Source: Erysipelothrix rhusiopathiae
Lineage (GTDB): Bacteria > Bacillota_I > Bacilli_A > Erysipelotrichales > Erysipelotrichaceae
Length of the DNA stretch: 8,372 nt
Assembly: GCA_902797585.1 (NCBI GenBank)
Contig: CADBTK010000060.1
Location: forward strand, 1-8,372
Direction: 5' to 3'
In this document: positions 1 through 5,547 of the stretch, one piece after another
Layout: each line of letters opens with the position of its first letter
Position numbering within the stretch: the stretch's first letter is position 1
Position numbers and translations under genes: made by a program
Notes under the pieces: generated by a model
Databases searched by the model: none
Seen by the model: the letters and a program-made list of their open reading frames with translations, nothing else
Told to the model about the DNA's origin: nothing

Positions 1-974
1 GAGTAATATTCACTAATCTTAGCTGAGTCACTTTGTGCTTTTCGATATAGTTTTGGATTATCGTGTAAATCTTGAATCAATTTGCAGAAAGTATCATTGT
101 CATCGGCTTTTAAGTAATGACCAAACAATATTTCTCGATACAAGTCCAAATCACGCAATACCAATGGCACGTTCATATTGACCGCTTCCAATATCGTCAT
201 TGGAAATAATTCATTATAACTTGGCATAAACAATACATCGGCCACGTTATAAAGATCGACCATTTTTTCACGAGGAATAATTCCTAAAAAGTGAACATTT
301 TTTGGTGGGTTCTTTTGAAGTTTTTTCAACTCTTCATACCCATCAGTAATCGGTCCAAAAGAGAATCCTCCAGCCCATACAAATTGATATTGCGGCAAAC
401 GTTTCGCAACTTCCACAAAATCTAAAACACCTTTTCGTGTTTGCACTTGTCCGGCATCAAAAATAATGAAATCATCATCCGTAAATCCATATTCTTGACG
501 TATTTTAGATTTCTCTTCTTTTGACTTTATATGGAATTGTTCTTTCGATACAAAATTAGGAATATAATAAATATTCTCTTTTGGAATTCCATAACGAGAT
601 AAATCCTTAATGAAAATAGGATTTACCACAACCAAACGATCGGCTGCTTTATAAAACTCAATCACATATTTGCTGAAAGCCTTCATAGCAGGCTTTGGCA
701 TTTTTACCGATCCTTCCAAAGTGTCTGGTAAAAAGTGGCAATACGCAATATTAACCGCTTTTTTATCAAACATTTTGACATAGTGTTGTGGATCTATGGT
801 ATGAAAGTGCTGTATATCTGGTGTTTTAATCCAGTTATTAATGTAGACATTAAACAAGTCAGAAGCCCCTTCTTGGATCAATTGTACTTGTTCCAAATAA
901 GCACTTCCAACTCCTTGTCCTGCTATTTTGTCTGCACTTGAATACATAATTAGATTTAATTTTTCATGATTCAT
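1..974 (-). CDS. GT-B family glycosyltransferase, LafB/CpoA-like (3' end outside window)
   Basis: Probably adds a second hexose to monoglycosyl-diacylglycerol at the inner face of the membrane, making the glycolipid that anchors lipoteichoic acid. I see 324 complete codons from ATG at 974; the C-terminus is cut by the window edge. Visible signs of a GT4-type GT-B enzyme: an N-terminal acceptor domain with a GQGVGSAYLEQV segment (residues 19-30), a donor-site segment GQVQTRKG (175-182), WAGGFSFG (200-207), and the EX7E motif at E255/E263 in NELFPMTILEA. From memory of the family, QTRKG, GGFSFG and NELFPMTILEA closely resemble streptococcal CpoA and LafB, which make di-glycosyl-diacylglycerol. 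The specific sugar is not readable here. The start follows only a weak ribosome binding site (purine-rich GGAACGAAAAGAG), but no better in-frame start is near. It has its own extended -10 promoter just after the PTS operon terminator, so it is a separate transcription unit. Family call is strong; exact acceptor is inference. Confidence 0.85.
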   Translation of the reverse strand, partial: MNHEKLNLIMYSSADKIAGQGVGSAYLEQVQLIQEGASDLFNVYINNWIKTPDIQHFHTIDPQHYVKMFDKKAVNIAYCHFLPDTLEGSVKMPKPAMKAFSKYVIEFYKAADRLVVVNPIFIKDLSRYGIPKENIYYIPNFVSKEQFHIKSKEEKSKIRQEYGFTDDDFIIFDAGQVQTRKGVLDFVEVAKRLPQYQFVWAGGFSFGPITDGYEELKKLQKNPPKNVHFLGIIPREKMVDLYNVADVLFMPSYNELFPMTILEAVNMNVPLVLRDLDLYREILFGHYLKADDNDTFCKLIQDLHDNPKLYRKAQSDSAKISEYY

Positions 975-996
975 AATACTACTCTTTTCGTTCCTT

Positions 997-1005
997 ATTA
1001 TACCA
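997..1005 (-). promoter_or_regulatory. Extended -10 promoter of the glycosyltransferase gene
   Basis: On the minus strand the sequence reads TGGTATAAT: a perfect TATAAT preceded by the TG of an extended -10. It lies 22 bp before the ATG at 974. There is no good -35 box: the expected position falls on the U-tract of the preceding terminator (TTTTTC at 1019-1024). An extended -10 promoter that does not need a -35 is therefore the simplest reading. Confidence 0.6.
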
Positions 1006-1018
1006 TATACCAATATAT

Positions 1019-1048
1019 GAAAAAACCGGTCGTTGTGACCGGCTTTTT
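1019..1048 (-). terminator. Intrinsic terminator of the PTS operon
   Basis: On the minus strand a perfect 6-bp GC-rich stem (CCGGTC/GACCGG, 1026-1042) closes a 5-nt loop and is followed by six T (1020-1025). The arm is also preceded by a run of A, so the element is near-symmetric and could stop transcription from either side. No plus-strand gene ends here, so its main job is to end the minus-strand PTS operon, about 115 nt after the stop of the small membrane protein. Confidence 0.85.
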
Positions 1049-1164
1049 CTAGAAAGTTTTAAGAAAGGGAATTTGATTATGAAGTGAGCTTTCTTATGCT
1101 CGGTTTCATAATACGAGCTAAGTATAAAATAATTATGTCGAGATTTTGTGAAAGTTTGTGAAAT
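1049..1164 (-). other. Non-coding 3' region of the PTS operon
   Basis: This 116-nt stretch between the last stop codon and the terminator has no credible ORF. It holds an imperfect hairpin (CTTA-T-GCTCG at 1093-1102 against CGAGC-TAAG at 1114-1122, with one bulged base) and, at 1146-1163, two copies of TTGTGAAA exactly 10 bp apart on the plus strand. No promoter on either strand is convincing. The hairpin could stabilise the mRNA 3' end; this is inference. Confidence 0.35.
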
Positions 1165-1488
1165 TTACATGTTTTCGTACTTTCTTATTTTATCCAACAC
1201 ACTCTTTTTCCCATTTCGGTAGGAAAGGAAAGATAAAACTACTAATACCCCAAAAAGGATACTTCCAATCATTCCAATCCACTTAAAGACGCCTTTAACA
1301 GTATCAGAAAGATTTGGGATAAATGGATCGGTCAATCCCAAAGCGCCCCATACAAAAAGAATCAAAAATAAAGCCAAGATGACAGATTCTGCTTTAATTA
1401 CAGAAACAACACGCTTTAACATCTCATTCTCTTGTTGGATCATAATGGACAATTGTTCTTTCTCTTTTTTCTTTGAAGTTTTAGCCAT
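1165..1488 (-). CDS. Small two-TM membrane protein of unknown function, last gene of the PTS operon
   Basis: A 107-residue protein I do not recognise. It has a highly basic start (MAKTSKKKEKEQ), an amphipathic stretch (residues about 8-32) that could be a short coiled coil, a first hydrophobic segment at about 35-52, a short outside loop with proline and aspartate (LTDPFIPNLSD), a second hydrophobic segment at about 68-89, and a basic C-terminal tail. Positive charges at both ends suggest both termini are cytoplasmic. I chose ATG 1488 because GAAAGG lies 9 nt before it; the upstream in-frame ATG at 1497 directly abuts that Shine-Dalgarno and is unlikely. It follows the IID gene after a terminator-like hairpin, so it should be made in smaller amounts than the PTS. 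In lactic acid bacteria a small gene (manO, DUF956) often sits here, but that is a soluble protein and this is not similar. A role in modulating the permease is only positional inference. Confidence 0.75.
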   Translation of the reverse strand: MAKTSKKKEKEQLSIMIQQENEMLKRVVSVIKAESVILALFLILFVWGALGLTDPFIPNLSDTVKGVFKWIGMIGSILFGVLVVLSFLSYRNGKKSVLDKIRKYENM

Positions 1489-1504
1489 AATAATCATCCT
1501 TTCT

Positions 1505-1537
1505 AAAAAATAGAGGCGAAGGCCAAAGCCCTCGCCT
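1505..1537 (-). terminator. Terminator-like hairpin between the IID gene and the small membrane protein gene
   Basis: On the minus strand a 10-bp stem (AGGCGAGGGC/GCCTTCGCCT, one G-U pair) closes a TTTG loop (1514-1537); after a 3-nt CTA come six T at 1505-1510. This has the form of an intrinsic terminator, with the U-tract slightly displaced from the stem. It lies inside the operon, immediately before the ribosome binding site of the last gene. It probably gives partial termination or a stable 3' end for the IIABCD message and lowers expression of the downstream gene. Confidence 0.7.
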
Positions 1538-1560
1538 TGAAATATCGTAAATGAATTAGC

Positions 1561-2379
1561 TTATCCGATTAATCCGATAACAGATCCAACGAATCCGATA
1601 ACTACGAACAATAACAACACTTTAACAGGAGTCATGTTCTTTTTAGCCATCAAGTACCAAGCTAATAATACGAAGCAGCAAGTTAACAATTTAGGGTATG
1701 CACCGTTCAATTTGTCGATTAACAATACGTCAGCTCCAGTAGAGTCTTTAGCGATTACTAATGGAGAAGATACGTTAACCCAAGAAGCAGCCATCGCACC
1801 TACGATAACTTGTCCCATAACGATTACTGATTCACGGAAGGCAGTTGCTTGTTCACCAACTAATAAGTCAACGGCAGTACCACCTAATTCATAACCTTTT
1901 TGGTAGATGAATTTTTGGAACCAGATACTAGTTGCGTTCCATACGATGATGTAGAACAAAGGCCCTAATGGAGATCCACCTTCAGCGAAACCTAAGGCGA
2001 TACCCAATAAGATAGGGATGTATGTACCAACGATCAAAGAGTCACCGATACCTGCCAAAGGTCCCATTAGACCGGCACGGATACCGTTAATCATTTCGTC
2101 GTCAATACCTTCTGCACCATTTGCACGAGATTCTTCCAAACCAGCTGTAATACCTACAACGATTGAACCGATTTGTGGTTCAGTGTTGAAGAATGGTGAA
2201 TAAGTGTTTAATTTACGAACTTGTTCATCGTGGTCTGGGTACAATTCTTTAATGATTGGCAACATAGCCCACATGTAACCAAATGTTTGCATGTGTTCGT
2301 GTGAGAAACAAGTTAAGTTTCCATACCACCAGTGCCAGAAAGATTTATTTAAAGTGGATTGAGCAATTTTCTTTTCCAT
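1561..2379 (-). CDS. PTS mannose/fructose/sorbose family transporter subunit IID
   Basis: Forms, with IIC, the membrane part of a mannose-family phosphotransferase permease. The 272 residues match the usual length. The long N-terminal part is cytoplasmic in this family, with the FFNTEPQIG segment (residues about 63-71) and the GIRAGLMGPLAGIGDSLI signature (about 105-122). Hydrophobic stretches follow, and the C-terminus ends in a membrane segment (VLLLFVVIGFVGSVIGLIG). It starts 2 nt after the IIC stop, with a GAGGAGG ribosome binding site inside the IIC end, so translation is probably coupled to give equal amounts of IIC and IID. A terminator-like hairpin follows its stop. Sugar specificity cannot be read from the sequence; mannose, glucose, fructose, sorbose and amino sugars are all known for the family. 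Confidence 0.95.
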   Translation of the reverse strand: MEKKIAQSTLNKSFWHWWYGNLTCFSHEHMQTFGYMWAMLPIIKELYPDHDEQVRKLNTYSPFFNTEPQIGSIVVGITAGLEESRANGAEGIDDEMINGIRAGLMGPLAGIGDSLIVGTYIPILLGIALGFAEGGSPLGPLFYIIVWNATSIWFQKFIYQKGYELGGTAVDLLVGEQATAFRESVIVMGQVIVGAMAASWVNVSSPLVIAKDSTGADVLLIDKLNGAYPKLLTCCFVLLAWYLMAKKNMTPVKVLLLFVVIGFVGSVIGLIG

Positions 2380-2381
2380 AA

Positions 2382-3218
2382 TTAAATATCCTCCTCATCA
2401 TCAAAGTCGTCTCCAGCAGAAGCACCAGCTCCAGCTTTAGACATAGCTAATTGGTAGTTAATTAATGCGAATACCGCACCAATTGTAGTAGCAGCGATTA
2501 GAGATAATCCCATAGAAGCTGCCAAAGAGAATCCTAATAAGAAGTACAACAAGTCAGTTGTTTTACTTACAACGGATTTCAACAAGATACCGATACCAAC
2601 AGCTGGTAATACTGAACCTACTGCCAAGATAGCTTTTACATACCAAACGTCTGTGTTCAAACTTTGGAATAAGCTTTCTACGGCACCAGATCCGTAGTAA
2701 CACAATAATGTTACAGGTAAGAATGACAATACAAAGTGTGAGATTAATGGATAAATAGTGTCAATTTTACCTACACATTCGATGTCACCTTTGTCAATTC
2801 TAGCCCAACCAATGTGTTGCCAGATAAGGTTCATCATAGCTGTTCCGTAGAACAAAGTGATTCCGATAACACCAGTCATCGCAGAGATACTAGATGCTAA
2901 TCCTTGAGCTTGCTCACCAGAGAAGTCCATCCCTGCAGCTTTCGCTCCTACATATGCCAATGGAATACCAACGTAAGAAACTGCACGCAAGTCAGATGCA
3001 ACAGTTCCACCTGGAGTTACCAAGGCAATCCACATTACCTGCATCGGAATAGCGATTTGGATAACACCAGAGATGTCACCCATTACGATACCAACTAATA
3101 AACCGGCAATTAATGGACGGTTTAGAGTATAGTTACCTACCGTAGTTCCTAGAGCAGCAATTGTAGAAGCAGCGGTACAACTCAAGATACCGATGATAAT
3201 TGCTTGAAATAAACTCAT
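2382..3218 (-). CDS. PTS mannose/fructose/sorbose family transporter subunit IIC
   Basis: The sugar-translocating membrane subunit. Its 278 residues form several hydrophobic segments from the very N-terminus (SLFQAIIIGILSCTAAST) to about residue 257. Family features include NRPLIAGLLVGIVMGD (residues 33-48), followed by IQIAIPMQVMWIALVTPGGTVASD. The TPGGTVASDLRAVSY segment seems closer to the sorbose/N-acetylgalactosamine branch than to E. coli ManY, but I could not align it. The C-terminal tail is unusual: a small-residue linker (AGAGASAG) and then the acidic end DDFDDEEDI, echoing the poly-aspartate tail of IIA in the same operon. The gene has a strong AAAGGAG ribosome binding site and lies 57 nt after the IIB gene, with a weak hairpin between. 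Family call is firm; the substrate is unknown. Confidence 0.95.
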   Translation of the reverse strand: MSLFQAIIIGILSCTAASTIAALGTTVGNYTLNRPLIAGLLVGIVMGDISGVIQIAIPMQVMWIALVTPGGTVASDLRAVSYVGIPLAYVGAKAAGMDFSGEQAQGLASSISAMTGVIGITLFYGTAMMNLIWQHIGWARIDKGDIECVGKIDTIYPLISHFVLSFLPVTLLCYYGSGAVESLFQSLNTDVWYVKAILAVGSVLPAVGIGILLKSVVSKTTDLLYFLLGFSLAASMGLSLIAATTIGAVFALINYQLAMSKAGAGASAGDDFDDEEDI

Positions 3219-3257
3219 AATTTCTCTCTCCTTTTTATGAATTATATATCTAAATGA

Positions 3258-3282
3258 ATACTAACTCTCACAGTATTAGTAT
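3258..3282 (-). other. Intercistronic inverted repeat between the IIB and IIC genes
   Basis: ATACTAA at 3258-3264 and TTAGTAT at 3276-3282 form a 7-bp inverted repeat with an 11-nt loop. It includes the stop codon of the IIB gene. There is no U-tract, so it is not an intrinsic terminator. It is AT-rich and weak; if real, a role in mRNA processing or differential stability is most likely. Confidence 0.35.
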
Positions 3283-3767
3283 CCAAATTTAGATCTGAAT
3301 TTTGGCCAAGATCCGATTGCGGATTCAGCGATTAATGCAAAGTATACGTCGTAACCAGCGTTAGTCATAGCTTCACATGCTTCCGCTTCTTCTTGAGTAA
3401 TACTTTGGTTTTGACCTAATTTTGTAGCACCTGGACGGTCGTTACAAGGTCCAACAACAACACGTTTCACATCGTTAGGTACGAATCCATCGTCAACTAA
3501 GATTGTTTTCATGTCGATTGGGTTTTTTGTGATCAAGAAGTAGTTTTTGTCACTGTTTTTAACTTGTTCACATTTTTCTCTCCAGTGTTCCAAAGTCCAT
3601 ACAAATACTTTTTTGTCTGTACTTGCTTTGAATGATTTTGCTAATACTGGAGTTGTAGCTGCTTTATCATTTACTGCCACAATCCCGTCACAAGGGTATT
3701 CTTTTGACCATCTTGTAACGATTTGTCCGTGGATGATACGGTCATCAATACGGATAAAACTAATCAT
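3276..3767 (-). CDS. PTS mannose/fructose/sorbose family transporter subunit IIB
   Basis: Cytoplasmic phosphocarrier that takes phosphate from IIA and passes it to the sugar bound in IIC/IID. The 163 residues match a stand-alone IIB domain. The active histidine is His13 in the family motif RIDDRIIHGQIVTRW (residues 6-20). Other typical segments are AVNDKAA (31-37) and VVVGPCNDRPGA. It starts at ATG 3767 after a strong AAGGAGG site, 53 nt after the IIA gene. IIA and IIB are separate proteins here, unlike the fused ManX of E. coli. The C-terminus ends in SWPKFRSKFGY. No anomalies in length or motifs. Confidence 0.95.
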   Translation of the reverse strand: MISFIRIDDRIIHGQIVTRWSKEYPCDGIVAVNDKAATTPVLAKSFKASTDKKVFVWTLEHWREKCEQVKNSDKNYFLITKNPIDMKTILVDDGFVPNDVKRVVVGPCNDRPGATKLGQNQSITQEEAEACEAMTNAGYDVYFALIAESAIGSWPKFRSKFGY

Positions 3768-3799
3768 TTTTTCTTCCTCCTTATAAGATTTGTATGCAT

Positions 3800-3811
3800 A
3801 CGCCGAAGCGT
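3800..3811 (-). other. UUCG-capped hairpin between the IIA and IIB genes
   Basis: On the minus strand the mRNA reads ACGC-UUCG-GCGU: a 4-bp stem closed by the very stable cUUCGg tetraloop. The adjacent GTATGCATAC (3792-3801) is a perfect 10-bp palindrome. It lies in the 53-nt gap, upstream of the IIB ribosome binding site. There is no U-tract, so this is not a terminator. It may be an mRNA stability or processing element. Confidence 0.4.
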
Positions 3812-3820
3812 TATTGCCTA

Positions 3821-4249
3821 TTATAGATCGTCGTCATCGTCGTCGTCATCAGTTGCGAAATCAACTAATCCACTACGACCTTCACTTAATAATGTTTCTT
3901 TCAACATGTCTAAGTCATCAAAGTTATCTTTCATCAATACTGCAGTAATTGCTAATGGCATGTTCATACCAGCGATTACCAATGTATTAGCTAACATTCC
4001 GTTTTGGCTTAATACATCCAAAGCGTTTGTGAATGGAGAACCACTCAAAATGTCTGCTAATAAGATGATTTGATCGTCATCTTTGATGTCTTTAATCAAT
4101 TCTTTAAAGTTAGCTGCAAATTCATCTGCACCCATTCCGTCTTTCAAACTTGTAGACAATACATCTGTACGGTCTCCCGTCATCATTTTCACGGCTGAGT
4201 GTAATCCCGGCGCGAAATCACCGTGACTGACTAATACCACGTATTTCAT
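3821..4249 (-). CDS. PTS mannose/fructose/sorbose family transporter subunit IIA
   Basis: First gene of the PTS operon; a cytoplasmic phosphocarrier that accepts phosphate from HPr. The 142 residues form one EIIA-Man domain: VVLVSHGDFAPGL (residues 4-16) carries the phosphorylated His9, ADILSGSPFTNA (65-76) matches the DxxGGSPxN-type segment with Asp66, and IAGMNMPL (92-99) is the second conserved loop. The C-terminus is odd: residues 134-141 are eight aspartates in a row followed by leucine, encoded by a GAT/GAC run. The start ATG has an excellent GGAGGAGA site. Promoter and cre-like operator lie immediately upstream. Stand-alone IIA of this size is normal in Firmicutes; the sugar is not predictable from IIA. 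Confidence 0.95.
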   Translation of the reverse strand: MKYVVLVSHGDFAPGLHSAVKMMTGDRTDVLSTSLKDGMGADEFAANFKELIKDIKDDDQIILLADILSGSPFTNALDVLSQNGMLANTLVIAGMNMPLAITAVLMKDNFDDLDMLKETLLSEGRSGLVDFATDDDDDDDDL

Positions 4250-4282
4250 ATTCTCTCCTCCAAATAATTTTTAACTATTGTC

Positions 4283-4311
4283 ATTATATTAAAAAAAGAA
4301 AGCGTTTGCAA
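4283..4311 (-). promoter_or_regulatory. Sigma-A-type promoter of the PTS operon
   Basis: On the minus strand a TTGCAA -35 box (4306-4311) is followed by a 17-bp spacer and a perfect TATAAT (4283-4288). The start of transcription should be about 7 nt further on, leaving a short leader before the IIA ribosome binding site. Many Firmicutes mannose-family PTS operons instead use sigma-54 with a LevR/ManR activator; I see no -24/-12 GG...GC pair here. Confidence 0.75.
4297..4310 (-). promoter_or_regulatory. cre-like site (CcpA operator) overlapping the PTS promoter
   Basis: On the plus strand 4297-4310 reads AGAAAGCGTTTGCA, close to the catabolite responsive element consensus TGWAANCGNTNWCA (the central CG and most flanking positions agree; two mismatches). 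It covers most of the -35 box and part of the spacer. In Firmicutes, CcpA with phospho-Ser-HPr bound at such a site blocks RNA polymerase, so this predicts glucose repression. The match is by eye only. Confidence 0.65.
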
Positions 4312-4373
4312 CTTATTTAAAACATAGAGTTCACACATTTTCACATATTTTAGGTATAAAGAACGCTTGTTTT

Positions 4374-4706
4374 TTATTTAAAGACAAAATGTTGAAGGAT
4401 TAAAAATAAGATAACCATAAGTACAGGAACCACTATAAATGCAGAGTATCCACGCATAAAACGTTTCTCTAATGCCTTGTATCCTGCTTCACTGTAGTAG
4501 AATTTGTCATCCCCTACCATCACCAAAACTTTTTCGTCTACTAAGTTGGCTATGGTATAACTCAAAGTCGCATTACTCATTTTGACATTTTTAAATGCAC
4601 TATATCCTACAGCGGTCGCTTCATTAACTGCTCCTTTGTTCTTTAATGTTTGAATCACCATAGAAGCCGCTGTTGCTTTTACATTTCGATCTCTTCTTCT
4701 AGACAT
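4374..4706 (-). CDS. Small predicted winged-helix protein with a C-terminal membrane anchor
   Basis: A 110-residue protein I do not recognise by name. Residues about 1-10 are basic (MSRRRDRNVK). Residues about 11-75 look like a small winged helix: helices, a possible recognition helix around 44-58 (MSNATLSYTIANLVDEK) and a wing-like hairpin (VLVMVGDDKFYYSE, 60-73). Residues about 89-107 are one strongly hydrophobic segment ending just before the C-terminus, so the N-terminal domain would be held at the cytoplasmic face. The ATG at 4706 overlaps the end of the HAD gene (ATGTCTAG), with AAAGG 10 nt upstream; ATG 4712 and TTG 4727 are possible alternative starts. It is the last gene of a three-gene overlapping set and sits directly upstream of the PTS promoter. 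A regulatory role is inference from fold impression and position. Confidence 0.7.
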   Translation of the reverse strand: MSRRRDRNVKATAASMVIQTLKNKGAVNEATAVGYSAFKNVKMSNATLSYTIANLVDEKVLVMVGDDKFYYSEAGYKALEKRFMRGYSAFIVVPVLMVILFLILQHFVFK

Positions 4707-5547
4707 TTTCATCCAACCTTTCTTCAATGGCCTGCCATAGACCTTCTACTTCTTGTTTTGCTTCTTGTTTCACTATCGGGTGCGCTTGTTTCATTACATA
4801 AGTATGTTCCAACAAGCGAAAGACATTGATATCATTTTCTCCATCTCCTATATAAAAGACTTCAGAAAATTGATTCTTTTCTAATTCTAAAAAGTGCTTA
4901 CATGCAGCTGCCTTATCTGTTTCTTTATTTACGATTTCAATATAATCCACACTTGTTTTCTCTACTTTTACTTGCGGAAATTTTTCCTTAAAAATAGGTA
5001 AGAGCTCACGTGTATTTTTTATATGTTGTGTATAAATACTTAATTTGGCACAACCTTTTTCTCTTGTTTCCAAATAGTCAAATAAATCTTGATCATTAAA
5101 GGCTTTTAAATCCGCTCTGATTTCTTTAATCCATTCAAAAGCTTCTTGTCCCATTGCTTTGATAGGAAAATAATGCGAACCATCTTCTACTGTCAAAAAT
5201 GGATAGCACTGTCCCAAGTAGGGTAATAGTTCTTTAAAAATAGAACGAGTCGTATCCACATCTATTAGACTTTCGTAAATGCATTGATCTTGATAAAAGA
5301 CTTCGGCACCATTGCTGACAACATATACATCCGCATTCATTCCAACACTTTCCATCAAAGATTCACAGAAAACTTTTCCTCTTCCAGTCACTAATCCAAA
5401 CGCATTGCCTTGTTGTTTCCATTCTTGAATGGCAGCAATATCATTCTTTTGAATCACAGGAATACGGTCAATCAATGTTCCATCCACATCAGATAAGAAT
5501 AATTTTGGTTTTATTTGTGTTTGCGTTGTTTTTTCTTTTCTTTCCAT
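4699..5547 (-). CDS. Cof-type HAD-IIB family phosphatase
   Basis: Soluble Mg2+-dependent phosphatase of the haloacid dehalogenase superfamily; family members hydrolyse sugar phosphates, FMN/PLP and similar small phosphoesters. All four motifs are visible in 282 residues: motif I DVDGT (residues 20-24, nucleophile Asp20, acid/base Asp22), motif II Thr54 in VTGR, motif III Lys212 in KETDKAAA, motif IV GDGENDI (234-240). The C2-type cap lies between about 85 and 200. The N-terminus has about 14 extra polar residues (MERKEKTTQTQIKP) before the core. The start at 5547 overlaps the preceding gene by 37 nt, and its own stop overlaps the next gene, so the three genes are surely one transcript. Nearness to a PTS fits dephosphorylation of a hexose phosphate, but Cof enzymes are promiscuous and the substrate cannot be assigned. 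Confidence 0.92.
   Translation of the reverse strand: MERKEKTTQTQIKPKLFLSDVDGTLIDRIPVIQKNDIAAIQEWKQQGNAFGLVTGRGKVFCESLMESVGMNADVYVVSNGAEVFYQDQCIYESLIDVDTTRSIFKELLPYLGQCYPFLTVEDGSHYFPIKAMGQEAFEWIKEIRADLKAFNDQDLFDYLETREKGCAKLSIYTQHIKNTRELLPIFKEKFPQVKVEKTSVDYIEIVNKETDKAAACKHFLELEKNQFSEVFYIGDGENDINVFRLLEHTYVMKQAHPIVKQEAKQEVEGLWQAIEERLDENV

Noticed and set aside
735..941. Plus-strand ORF of 68 codons
   Set aside because: It lies antisense within the glycosyltransferase gene, whose minus-strand frame shows clear family motifs; no ribosome binding site and no recognisable protein.
1119..1141. Minus-strand TATACT/CATAAT boxes as a promoter for a small RNA after the PTS genes
   Set aside because: No -35 box at a usable distance; AT-rich chance matches are expected.
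1634..2203. Two plus-strand ORFs (1634-1894 and 2018-2203)
   Set aside because: Both are antisense shadows of the IID gene, which is a full-length, motif-complete protein.
3820..3825. TATAAT on the minus strand at the end of the IIA gene as an internal promoter
   Set aside because: No -35 box or extended TG is present upstream (the region is the GAT/GAC repeat), and the genes are tightly packed in one operon.
3547..4073. Plus-strand ORFs including one with a serine run
   Set aside because: They are antisense to the IIB and IIA genes; the serine run is only the complement of the poly-aspartate codons.
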